The notes below the pieces were generated by a model. The model searched no databases. It was not told the DNA's origin and was given only the letters and a program-made list of their open reading frames with translations. DNA of 19,641 bases, taken from assembly GCA_905233405.1 (NCBI GenBank), contig CAJOEG010000016.1, positions 1-19,641 of the forward strand, in the 5' to 3' direction. Of this stretch, positions 6,469 to 13,512 are shown one piece after another (the stretch's first letter is position 1; every line of letters begins with the position of its first letter). The position numbers and the translations under genes are program-made. The DNA is from an uncultured Bacteroidales bacterium. GTDB taxonomy: Bacteria > Bacteroidota > Bacteroidia > Bacteroidales > ML635J-15.

Positions 6469-9270
6469 TTATTTCTCGGGAACAAGTCTAACCTTTACGT
6501 AGCTGTCGAACTTGAAGTACTTTTCGGCAGCCTTTGTCATCTGAGCCTTGTTGATGCCATTAATACGTGCATCTTCACCGTTTGCCTCTTCGGGAGTGAT
6601 GTCACCCTCTACAAGGTCAATTACAAGGCTTCTCCAGTATCTGTTTTCCTTGACTTCGGTTTCGTGTTCACGTTTCTTCTTTTCGATAACCTTTGCAATT
6701 TCCTCATCGCTTATGTCACCCTTCTGGATTGACTTTATAACGTCAAAAATCTTTCCCTTAAGTTCGGGTTCTCTTGCAGGGTCGCAGCTGTAGAAAATCT
6801 GTACTCCATATCTTCCTGTAGGCTTGTTTGAAGTCATAGGATATGCACCTATAGAATATACACCGCTTTCCTTTTCACGAATCTGTTCGAGGAGCTTGGT
6901 AGTGAGAATCTTGCAGATAGCATCGATTTCGGTATTGTTCTGTGCATTGTATTCAAAATCTCCGTGGAAGAGTATGATTTCAATACACTTGTCATCCTTG
7001 CCCTTTCTCACGTCCTTTTCGATTCCACCCTTTGGAGGACGGATGCCAAGGTCAACGAAAGTTTCGTTGCGTTCAACAGTTTCGAGCGAACCCAAGTATT
7101 TTTCAATCAACGGTTTTGCCTTCTTAACATCAACATTTCCAACAAAGTAGAAAGTGAAGTTGCATGGGTCGTTGAAACGCTGCTTATAGAACTTGCTCAT
7201 ATTCTTGAAGTTAACTTCGTCGAGCATAGCGGGTGTCATAGGTTTGCGGTATTCGCTGTAGTTGGCCATGATCCATCTCATCGAATCCTGCCATACGGTC
7301 TGTGGGTCGAGGCTTGCGTTTTCAAGTACGCCCTTTTGCTTTTCAACGTACGACTTGAATGCATCTTCGTTGAACTTAGGCTGTGTGAAATAAGCATTTA
7401 CAAGTTCGAGCATTGTCTCGAATCCTTCAACGTCGCAACTTCCAGTAAATCCTTCTTCGGTTTCACCAATGTATGGAGAAACACGAGCATTCTTGCCCGA
7501 TAGATATTTCTGCAATTCGGTTGCATCGTAATTGCCAAGACCGCTTTCGTCCATTACGTCGGTTATGCACTGAACTGTGAGAGCGTCCTTTGCGTTGAAC
7601 TTAGAGTAACCGCCGTCGCTCTTTGCAGTCATTGTGATTTCGTCGGCCTTGAAGTCAGTGTGCTTGATTACAACCTTAACACCGTTTTTGAGAGTCCAAG
7701 TTTCGTATCCGAACTGCTTGTTTACTTCCTTCTTTGCAACTTTGCCCTTTGGTCCGAGAGCGTCAACGAGAGGCTTGTCAGCTACCTTGTCAACATATGG
7801 TTCGGTGCTGGTCTGGTTTGCTTCTTCAAAAGCCTTTCTAAGCTGTGCTTCGGTCGGGAGTTTTGAGCCTTCCTTTTCGGGAGCCATTGCAAATACCACG
7901 CAGTTTTCGTCGGTAATCATTGTGGCTGCATAGTTGTTGACTTCTTCAAGGGTAATTTCAGGGATGTACTTGTTGTAAAGTTCGTGTTCGTATTCTGCAC
8001 TCATAAATGCTGAGTGAGGTGGCAGGAAGTTAGCCTTGTATTCGTTTACGTAGCTTTCTGATTTCTGTTTGTCGCGCTCGTTGTACTGCTTTTCAATCAT
8101 CTTCAAGATGTCCTTCTTTGCGCGGTCGAGTTCGGTCTGGGTGAATCCGTGCTGAATCATTCTTTGGTTTTCGGTTGCAAGAACTCTTAATGCGTTTTCA
8201 AGCTTGTCGTTCTGAAGCATTGCGAAGTTCATAAAAGCATCCTTTCCGCCCATAAACGGTGAATATGCACCGAAAGCCTGTACGAAAGGAGGATTTGGTG
8301 ACAAGGCGATTTCCGAGAAACGAACCATAAGCATCTGCGACATAAGAGTTGAAACCATATCGCGACGAGCATCAGCAACAGTAACGGTGCTGGTCTGCGG
8401 GTGCTTGTAGAAAATTTCAATCATAGTTGCAGGACATTCGGGGTCGGTTGCAAGCTTTACGATTGTTTCCTTGTGGTCTGGAATGGTTACAACTTCTCTT
8501 GGCTTAGGATTTACAGGTTTTGGAATCTGCGAGAACTGATTCTTTATGCGGTTTTCCATATCGGCAACGTCGAAATCGCCAACGACTATAACAGCCATAA
8601 GGTCAGGACGATACCAAGTCTTGTAGAAATCCTTTATTACCTTCGGGTCAAAGTTGTCAACAACTTCCATAAGGCCTATCGGCAGACGTTCTGCATACTT
8701 TGAACCATTGAACACAGCCTTGAGCATTTCGTTCTGCACGCGTTCCTGTGCGCCCTGGCTCAAACGCCATTCTTCGTGGATGACACCACGTTCGTCGTTA
8801 ATCATATCGTCATCCATCGTAAGTTCGTGAGCCCAGTCGTAAAGTACGAGCAAGCCCTTGTCGATGAATTCGCTGTTGTCGGTCGGAACCTTGATGCCAT
8901 ATACGGTTTCGTCGAACGAAGTGTAAGCGTTAACCTCGCTACCGAACTGCATACCAATTGATTCCATGTACTTTACGAGTTCGTTCTTGTTGAAGTGGGT
9001 ACTTCCGTTGAACGCCATGTGCTCGGTAAAGTGAGCCAAACCGCGCTGTTCCTCGGTTTCGAGTACCGAACCAGCATACACTGCAAGCGTGAATTCTGCA
9101 CGGTTTTCCGGAATTGAGTTCTGTCTAATGTAGTAGGTAAGTCCGTTGTCGAGTTTGCCTACCACTACTTTCGGGTCGTTCGGCAACTTGTCGGAAAGTG
9201 CCATTCCCTGCGAAAATGCTGCTCCTATGCCTAAGAATAGTGAGAACAGCAGAAGTGTGAATTTTCTCAT
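6469..9270 (-). CDS. Exported M16 zinc metalloprotease (pitrilysin/insulinase family)
   Basis: 933 residues with a signal peptide (1-20, cleavage likely after AAFS), so periplasmic or secreted. The N-terminal M16 unit has the inverted zinc motif HFTEH (H80, E83, H84) and the third ligand E160 in NDERGVIHEE, 76 residues after H84 as usual for the family. An M16_C-like half follows (about 195-390). A second M16 pair begins about residue 525 (FGYETWTLKNGVKVVIKH) and lacks HxxEH, the usual architecture of two-unit M16 proteases: an active half and an inactive half that close around the substrate. Likely role: degradation of oligopeptides or small proteins in the envelope. It is 54 bases downstream of the MORN lipoprotein gene on the same strand but has its own strong promoter (9300-9328) and terminator (6411-6441). 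It ends in TAA. Confidence 0.94.
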   Translation of the reverse strand: MRKFTLLLFSLFLGIGAAFSQGMALSDKLPNDPKVVVGKLDNGLTYYIRQNSIPENRAEFTLAVYAGSVLETEEQRGLAHFTEHMAFNGSTHFNKNELVKYMESIGMQFGSEVNAYTSFDETVYGIKVPTDNSEFIDKGLLVLYDWAHELTMDDDMINDERGVIHEEWRLSQGAQERVQNEMLKAVFNGSKYAERLPIGLMEVVDNFDPKVIKDFYKTWYRPDLMAVIVVGDFDVADMENRIKNQFSQIPKPVNPKPREVVTIPDHKETIVKLATDPECPATMIEIFYKHPQTSTVTVADARRDMVSTLMSQMLMVRFSEIALSPNPPFVQAFGAYSPFMGGKDAFMNFAMLQNDKLENALRVLATENQRMIQHGFTQTELDRAKKDILKMIEKQYNERDKQKSESYVNEYKANFLPPHSAFMSAEYEHELYNKYIPEITLEEVNNYAATMITDENCVVFAMAPEKEGSKLPTEAQLRKAFEEANQTSTEPYVDKVADKPLVDALGPKGKVAKKEVNKQFGYETWTLKNGVKVVIKHTDFKADEITMTAKSDGGYSKFNAKDALTVQCITDVMDESGLGNYDATELQKYLSGKNARVSPYIGETEEGFTGSCDVEGFETMLELVNAYFTQPKFNEDAFKSYVEKQKGVLENASLDPQTVWQDSMRWIMANYSEYRKPMTPAMLDEVNFKNMSKFYKQRFNDPCNFTFYFVGNVDVKKAKPLIEKYLGSLETVERNETFVDLGIRPPKGGIEKDVRKGKDDKCIEIILFHGDFEYNAQNNTEIDAICKILTTKLLEQIREKESGVYSIGAYPMTSNKPTGRYGVQIFYSCDPAREPELKGKIFDVIKSIQKGDISDEEIAKVIEKKKREHETEVKENRYWRSLVIDLVEGDITPEEANGEDARINGINKAQMTKAAEKYFKFDSYVKVRLVPEK

Positions 9271-9299
9271 CTGTATTTAGTTTTTAAATTTTCTGGATG

Positions 9300-9328
9300 C
9301 AAAAATAACTGCTTATCTCCAATGTCAA
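9300..9328 (-). promoter_or_regulatory. Promoter of the M16 protease gene
   Basis: On the minus strand: TTG (9328-9326), 18 bases, then TATTTTTG (9307-9300), an exact match to TAnnTTTG at near-normal spacing. The -33 element overlaps the stop codon of the upstream lipoprotein gene (9325-9327). Transcription would start about 20-25 bases before the ATG at 9270. The M16 gene can therefore be expressed independently of its neighbour. Confidence 0.6.
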
Positions 9329-9867
9329 CGTGAAAGATTTCTTAAACTATCGGCACTGACGAGTTGCACCTGCTCAATGACATTGCCTTTCTCGTATATT
9401 ACCTTCAGGGCTTCGGTGCCGTCTTCGAGATAGAATGTCCAGATACCTTCGGCGGTGTCGTTGACATACTTCTTGGTATATTGCACCTGTCCGTTTACAT
9501 AATAGACGTTGTTTTCGCCGTTGCGCAGTCCGTGCGTGTAATCGCCGACGCTCCATATTTTTCCACAATCGTACCAAGCCTTCCAACGACCGTCGCGAAG
9601 GTTGTCGCTGTCGAGCGGACCTTCCATACAGATGTTTCCGTTCTTGTAATAGCGTTTCTCGTACTTAGCCATAGTGGTGTCGGCCTTGTCGTAGAACCTG
9701 ATTCGTCGGGTTTCGCCACTATCGAAAGTATCGGTTACCGAATATTCGTAAACAGTTGCAAGTGTATCGGTTGCAAGCACTTCTGGAAGCGGTTTTTCAT
9801 CTGTACCACTGCACGATAATAGAATGTATGCAGTTGCGAATGATAGAATGATGAGTAATTTGTTCAT
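9325..9867 (-). CDS. Lipoprotein with MORN-like (YwqK-type) repeats
   Basis: 180 residues. The N-terminus (MNKLLIIL... to LLSC) is a lipoprotein signal with Cys19 as the lipidated residue. From about residue 65 to the end there are repeated short beta-hairpin units of the MORN_2/YwqK type: YYKNGNICMEGPL, LRDGRWKAWYDCGKIW, LRNGENNVYYVNGQVQ, TAEGIWTFYLEDGTEAL. Each has the pattern (D/N/E)G-x-W/Y followed by xNGxx. Such proteins are common in Bacteroidota. They are often labelled toxin-antitoxin-like YwqK antitoxins, but no toxin partner is visible here and I would not infer that role. Envelope location is clear; the function is unknown. It ends in TGA and has a strong promoter at 9960-9990. Confidence 0.85.
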   Translation of the reverse strand: MNKLLIILSFATAYILLSCSGTDEKPLPEVLATDTLATVYEYSVTDTFDSGETRRIRFYDKADTTMAKYEKRYYKNGNICMEGPLDSDNLRDGRWKAWYDCGKIWSVGDYTHGLRNGENNVYYVNGQVQYTKKYVNDTAEGIWTFYLEDGTEALKVIYEKGNVIEQVQLVSADSLRNLSR

Positions 9868-9959
9868 TTGTCGTTATTTTTTGAACGAAAATTTGCGTTC
9901 GTACTAAATTCAAAATGTTTATGAATTTATCTTATTCTATCTAATATAGTTAGACACCG

Positions 9960-9990
9960 CAAAATTAATGCGTTTGTATGATAGGACAAA
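9960..9990 (-). promoter_or_regulatory. Promoter of the MORN lipoprotein gene
   Basis: On the minus strand: TTTG (9990-9987), exactly 19 bases, then TAATTTTG (9967-9960). Both boxes match the Bacteroidota consensus at canonical spacing. Transcription would start near 9953, giving a leader of about 85 bases before the ATG at 9867, longer than for the other genes here. No clear structure was seen in the leader. Confidence 0.65.
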
Positions 9991-10103
9991 AATATTTTAC
10001 AAACAAAAAAGCACATTAATTATCGTTTTGAGAGCTTTTGCTTGGTATTGTAGTATCGTTACAAAATTACAATTATCCATTGTCAATTATAAATTTTAAT
10101 ATC

Positions 10104-10607
10104 ATGAAAAAAATTTACTTTCTTATCTTTCTGATTTCCCTTTGCTTGGGAGCATTTTCGCAGGATATTACAGTCCGCTTTATGGGGCGGCTAAACGGAA
10201 CAAGCTACTGCCAGTTAGACAGGGTTGAAGTTACCAACCTTACCCGCAACTGGAGTGAAACACTGGAGTACCCCGACACCATCATTGTCCTGGGCAGCTC
10301 TTCTGATGCAACCTTGAACATTGCAGCTACGCAGGGGCTTGGGCAGAACGTTCCAAATCCTTTCGACTGCGAAACTCGTGTTGAACTATCCCTGTCGCAG
10401 AGCGAGAAGGTTCGTATGCAGCTGCTCGACGCTTCGGGCAGGCAGTGTGCCGACTACAGCGGTTCGCTCGATGCTGGTGTGCATACGTTCGACATTTCGG
10501 CATCCAATCCGCAGACCTATATATTAAGTGCGGTTGCTGGCGACAAGCCCTATTCCATACGTATGGTGAATGTTGGCAGCGGATGTGGCAGCAGCATAAG
10601 GTACTAG
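10104..10607 (+). CDS. Secreted FISUMP/DUF1566-like protein, N-terminal half, cut by in-frame TAG
   Basis: 167 residues to a TAG at 10605-10607. I chose the ATG at 10104 because it begins a good signal peptide (MKKIYFLIFLISLCLGAFSQ); the frame is open from 10038, but that adds an implausible extension. After the signal comes a short beta-rich domain (DITVRFMGRLNGTSY, EVTNLTRNW, YPDTIIVL). Then a module very like a type A T9SS sorting domain or FlgD-type Ig fold: NVPNPFDCETRVEL, VRMQLLDASGRQ, LDAGVHTFDI, TYILSAVAGD. Here it sits inside the protein, not at the end. Translation past the TAG in the same frame continues smoothly into the half at 10608-11387, so this is one 427-codon gene with a premature stop. 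Confidence 0.75.
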   Translation: MKKIYFLIFLISLCLGAFSQDITVRFMGRLNGTSYCQLDRVEVTNLTRNWSETLEYPDTIIVLGSSSDATLNIAATQGLGQNVPNPFDCETRVELSLSQSEKVRMQLLDASGRQCADYSGSLDAGVHTFDISASNPQTYILSAVAGDKPYSIRMVNVGSGCGSSIRY

Positions 10608-11387
10608 GGTGGTTCGGGCTGCATAACGGCAAAGCTTACCACTGCCAACGAGTTCCACTCCGGCGACAATATGCGCTATGTGGGCTATGCGACAATAGGC
10701 AGTGCGAATGTTACAAGCGAGGTTATTGAACAGCCGCAATCAGTAAGTCAGGATTTGACAATGGATTTTACTGTAGCGACATCGGGTACTGTAAACGGCC
10801 ACGACTGGGTTGATCTCGGCTTACCGTCAGGCATCAAATGGGCAACCTGCAATGTAGGTTCAACCACTCCCGAAGGCTACGGCGACTATTTTGCCTGGGG
10901 CGAAACTAGCACGAAGACAACTTATGACTGGAGTACATATCAACATTGCAACGGTTCCGAAACCTCACTCACCAAATATTGCAATAATTCTGAATATGGC
11001 AACAACGGTTACACCGACAACCTAACCATTTTGGAAGCAAGCGACGATGCGGCCACTACCAACTGGGGTACAGGCTGGAGAATGCCTACAAGGGAAGAAA
11101 TGGCTGAGCTGAAAGATAACTGTACAGTAACATGGACTACACAAAACGGAGTAAACGGACGCTTGTTTACCGGACCTAACGGCAACTCCATTTTCCTGCC
11201 CGCTGCCGGCGGCCACTTATATAGCGCCCTCCTCGATGCCGGTTCCTACGGCGAGTACTGGTCTAGTTCGCTCCACTCGGGCGATCCGGAAGCCGCGTGG
11301 GACCTCTACTTCTATTCGGACGGTTACCACATGGGCAGCCACCTCCGCTACTATGGGTTTACCGTTCGTGCGGTTTGCGCCCAATAG
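10608..11387 (+). CDS. Secreted FISUMP/DUF1566-like protein, C-terminal half after the TAG
   Basis: The same frame as 10104-10607, continuing directly after the TAG with GGSGCITAKLTT and NEFHSGDNMRYVGYATIG, which complete the N-terminal domain. The first in-frame ATG is at 10671, giving 238 residues if used alone, but with no signal peptide and a start inside a domain. From about 10800 there is a C-type-lectin-like fold of the FISUMP/DUF1566 sort: NGHDWVDLGLPSGIKWATC, YGDYFAWGE, WGTGWRMPTREEM, LFLPAAGG-type core, GEYWSSS and the closing FTVRAVCAQ. This domain is abundant in secreted Bacteroidales proteins of unknown function, probably ligand binding. It ends in TAG, so TAG does work as a stop here. 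A terminator follows at 11418. Confidence 0.7.
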   Translation, partial: GGSGCITAKLTTANEFHSGDNMRYVGYATIGSANVTSEVIEQPQSVSQDLTMDFTVATSGTVNGHDWVDLGLPSGIKWATCNVGSTTPEGYGDYFAWGETSTKTTYDWSTYQHCNGSETSLTKYCNNSEYGNNGYTDNLTILEASDDAATTNWGTGWRMPTREEMAELKDNCTVTWTTQNGVNGRLFTGPNGNSIFLPAAGGHLYSALLDAGSYGEYWSSSLHSGDPEAAWDLYFYSDGYHMGSHLRYYGFTVRAVCAQ

Positions 11388-11417
11388 GAATTTAGGAATT
11401 ACGATTTTAGGTTTACG

Positions 11418-11448
11418 GCAGTCGGCAATGGTCGGCTGCTGTTGTTTT
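11418..11448 (+). terminator. Intrinsic terminator after the FISUMP-like gene
   Basis: GCAGTCGGC (11418-11426) pairs with GTCGGCTGC (11431-11439) over nine positions, two of them G-U, with a four-base AATG loop. TTGTTTT follows (11442-11448). It lies 30 bases after the stop at 11387. Confidence 0.6.
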
Positions 11449-11830
11449 AGGGCTACGCCGTTTGAATGCCTGCGGCGTTTAAGGACTAACGCACGTTTCT
11501 GGGTTTGAATGGCTAAAGCTGTTTGAAGATTTGAAGATTTGAGGAATTTGAAGATTTGATGATTTGAGGGTTCAAAGTTTAAAGTTCAAGGGTTCAAAAG
11601 TTCTGGTTTTTGGGGCTTGCATGCTAACAGTCTTACGGTCTAACGGTCTGGCTGACTGTCAGACAGGTCTTCTGCTCGGCAGTTAGACTTTTAGCCTTTT
11701 TGCCCCCAATGTTTCTATGGATGGTGCCGTTTGGATGGCTAAAGCTGTTTGAAGATTTCAATTGTCAAAATATTTAGTAGAAAGGAATAAATTTTTGTTG
11801 GAAATTATTATCCATATAAAGATTTATTTC
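11449..11830. repeat. Gene-free, repeat-rich stretch before the AbiE module
   Basis: No gene is seen. The stretch holds: a 30-base direct repeat with one mismatch (11503-11532 and 11729-11758; core ATGGCTAAAGCTG); short tandem units based on GAAGATTT/GATGATTT between about 11524 and 11567; two copies of ACGGTCT (around 11635-11648); and a small palindrome CTGACTGTCAG just downstream. Together with the matching AT-rich units on the other side of the AbiE genes, it looks like expanding intergenic repeat DNA typical of accessory regions. Confidence 0.6.
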
Positions 11831-11838
11831 TATCTTTG
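11831..11838 (+). promoter_or_regulatory. -7 box of the AbiE operon
   Basis: TATCTTTG matches TAnnTTTG exactly. Transcription would start around 11844, about 28 bases before the ATG at 11872. A TTG start codon that would lengthen the first gene (11836) lies inside this box, so it cannot be on the transcript. No clear -33 TTG is seen at normal spacing. Confidence 0.5.
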
Positions 11839-11867
11839 CCTTTGAAAAATTGTCGAAATTTCAAAGG
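11839..11867 (+). promoter_or_regulatory. Inverted repeat over the leader and ribosome binding site of abiEi
   Basis: CCTTTGAAA (11839-11847) and TTTCAAAGG (11859-11867) are perfect 9-base inverted arms with an 11-base spacer. They start immediately after the -7 box. The right arm contains AAAGG (11863-11867), the likely ribosome binding site four bases before the ATG at 11872. As DNA this suits an operator for a dimeric repressor; AbiEi antitoxins are known to autorepress through inverted repeats. As RNA, if transcription starts early enough, the hairpin would hide the ribosome binding site. Which applies is an inference. Confidence 0.55.
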
Positions 11868-11871
11868 TGTA

Positions 11872-12477
11872 ATGTTTGGTGAATGTTCGATAAAGAATGG
11901 CGATACGCTTAGGCAACGCATAGAGGCTTTGCCCGAGGATTCCATATTGTTTCGTTCCGATTTCCCAGAATATCATTCCGAATTTGTTGGCGGAACGTTG
12001 GCGGAACTGACTAACGATGGCATTTTGGTGAAACTGGCTCAGGGAATATATGCCAAGCCACGTAAAAGCAGGTTCGGAAATGTTTTGCCGTCCATTGATA
12101 AGATTGTACAGGCTATCGCAGGGCGCGACAATGCACAAATTATACCTTCGGGGATAACAGCATTGAATATCTTGGGGCTGTCAACTCAGGTGCAAATGAA
12201 CTACACCTATCTGACTACAGGCAGTGAACGCTTAATCAAGTTGACCAACCAGCGAGTAATGCTGAAAAGAGGTGTGCCAAAGAATTTCTGCTATGGAACA
12301 AGGCTCATTGCGCTGTTGGTACAGGCGTTGAAGGCATTGAAGCAGGAAAATGTAGGACAAGAGGAATTGCAGACAATACGCGAACTAATATCCAAAGAAC
12401 CAGACAGGAAAACATTGGCAAAGGATGTTGACATGATGCCAGTATGGATGAAAAGAATTGTAAAACCTATGCTATAA
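11872..12477 (+). CDS. AbiEi-family antitoxin (DUF6088-type), type IV toxin-antitoxin
   Basis: 201 residues from the ATG at 11872. The N-terminal part (about 1-65; RQRIEALPEDSILFRSDF, LAELTNDGILVKLAQGIYAKP) is a winged-helix DNA-binding domain. The rest has family hallmarks: VLPSIDKIVQAIAGRDNAQI, PSGITALNILGLSTQVQMN, YLTTGSERLIKL, VPKNFCYGTRL and a closing MMPVWMKRIV. AbiEi proteins repress their own operon and counter the AbiEii nucleotidyltransferase. It sits 12 bases upstream of the AbiEii frame, the usual antitoxin-first order. The frame is open to a TTG at 11836, but that codon is inside the promoter. It ends in TAA. Family assignment is strong; whether the system defends against phage here is inferred. 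Confidence 0.85.
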   Translation: MFGECSIKNGDTLRQRIEALPEDSILFRSDFPEYHSEFVGGTLAELTNDGILVKLAQGIYAKPRKSRFGNVLPSIDKIVQAIAGRDNAQIIPSGITALNILGLSTQVQMNYTYLTTGSERLIKLTNQRVMLKRGVPKNFCYGTRLIALLVQALKALKQENVGQEELQTIRELISKEPDRKTLAKDVDMMPVWMKRIVKPML

Positions 12478-12489
12478 AATAAGAAAAAA

Positions 12490-12597
12490 ATGAAGAAATT
12501 ATGGGTAAATAATGAATTGGTTGACCGTCTGGCAATGTTGCAGAGGACAGAAACCGAACATCCTGGCATTAATCAGGTTGCAATAGAAAAGGACTAG
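12490..12597 (+). pseudogene. N-terminal fragment of the AbiEii toxin, ended by in-frame TAG
   Basis: The ATG at 12490, 12 bases after abiEi, opens 35 codons (MKKLWVNNELVDRLAML...INQVAIEKD) that stop at TAG (12595-12597). This is the conserved start of AbiEii proteins. In the family the IEKD motif is followed by an aromatic residue and then WVT. Here the stop occupies the aromatic position and WVTVTL follows in the same frame. TGG to TAG, or TAC/TAT to TAG, is a single-base change. Alone, the 35-residue peptide would be inactive. Confidence 0.75.
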
Positions 12598-12600
12598 TGG

Positions 12601-13512
12601 GTGACGGTCACGTTGAATGCATTGTTTCGGACCGAATGTTGTGAGTCGCTAATATTCAAGGGCGGCACGTCACTATCAAAAGGGGTCAACATTATTGAGC
12701 GTTTTTCCGAGGACATTGACTTGGCTATCAGTCATAATTTTTTCGGCATAGATAAGACGAGCAAGAGCCAGCGTGAGAAATTGCGCAAAATGGCGCGAAA
12801 ATATATACACGAGACACTCTCGGAACAATTGGATGCCAGATTGAAAGATATGGGCATTAGTGGTTACAGTATAGAGAATGTAACTCATATACATAATAGT
12901 AGTGGTGAAAAACAACTGATAGATTCAGATACTGACCCTACAGTTATTTTGCTGCATTATACTTCGGTGTTAGATGAAACAATCAGTTATATTCCGCCTC
13001 GTGTGAAGATTGAGATTAGTTGCCTTTCGATGGACGAACCGACCGAAGTGCGAGAAATACATTCTCTTATTGGCGAAAGTTTCGATGACGAGGATTCGGA
13101 TGCCGATTGCAAAGTAAGGACTGTTGTGCCTACACGCACATTCTTGGAGAAGATATTTTTGCTTGCCGAGGAGTTCCAGAAAGATAAGCCAAGAAGTGTT
13201 AGGATGTCACGGCATTTGTATGATTTGGAGAAACTGATGGATACCCAATATGGACAAGAGGCATTGTCTGACCGTTCTTTATATGATGCCATAGTGGAAC
13301 ATCGTCGGACATATTATGCTTTGAAATATGTAAATTATGACCTTCATAATCCTGCTACAATCAATTTTATGGTACCTCAACAGCATATTGAGGCGTGGAG
13401 AACGGATTATGCTGACATGAGACGTTTCTTTATCTATGGTGATTCGTTGGAGTTCGATGCGCTGATGAATAGAATAGAGGAGTTGCAAGAAAGAGTGAAA
13501 AGGGGATGGTAA
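12601..13512 (+). CDS. AbiEii-family nucleotidyltransferase toxin (body, after the TAG)
   Basis: 303 residues if started at the GTG at 12601, only one codon past the TAG that ends the 12490 fragment and in the same frame; full length would be 340. The nucleotidyltransferase signature is intact: FKGGTSLSKG followed by ERFSEDIDLAI, the GG(T)S and DxD elements that bind nucleotide and metal. Further motifs are ISCLSMDEPTEVREI, RTFLEKIFLLAEEFQ and RMSRHLYDLEKL. AbiEii proteins are nucleotidyltransferases; in mycobacterial MenT relatives they modify tRNA 3' ends and stop growth, and AbiEi neutralises them. Reinitiation at GTG after the TAG could produce a protein lacking about 37 residues; otherwise the toxin is inactivated. 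It ends in TAA. The identity is secure; activity is uncertain. Confidence 0.85.
   Translation: MTVTLNALFRTECCESLIFKGGTSLSKGVNIIERFSEDIDLAISHNFFGIDKTSKSQREKLRKMARKYIHETLSEQLDARLKDMGISGYSIENVTHIHNSSGEKQLIDSDTDPTVILLHYTSVLDETISYIPPRVKIEISCLSMDEPTEVREIHSLIGESFDDEDSDADCKVRTVVPTRTFLEKIFLLAEEFQKDKPRSVRMSRHLYDLEKLMDTQYGQEALSDRSLYDAIVEHRRTYYALKYVNYDLHNPATINFMVPQQHIEAWRTDYADMRRFFIYGDSLEFDALMNRIEELQERVKRGW

Noticed and set aside
6176..6502. 108-residue open frame in the gap between the C25 and M16 genes
   Set aside because: It crosses the M16 terminator and runs into the M16 gene on the other strand; the peptide has no protein-like pattern.
11524..11567. Possible CRISPR-like array in the tandem GAAGATTT units
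   Set aside because: The units are only about 8 bases long, adjacent and without spacers; this is simple tandem repeat DNA.
11836..11871. TTG start extending the AbiEi-like protein by 12 residues
   Set aside because: The TTG is part of the -7 box and the extension overlaps the inverted repeat; the ATG at 11872 has a ribosome binding site.
10605..12597. TAG reassigned to an amino acid in this organism
   Set aside because: PepD (117-119), the lipoprotein (2299-2301) and the FISUMP-like gene (11385-11387) end naturally at TAG, at positions that fit their families.
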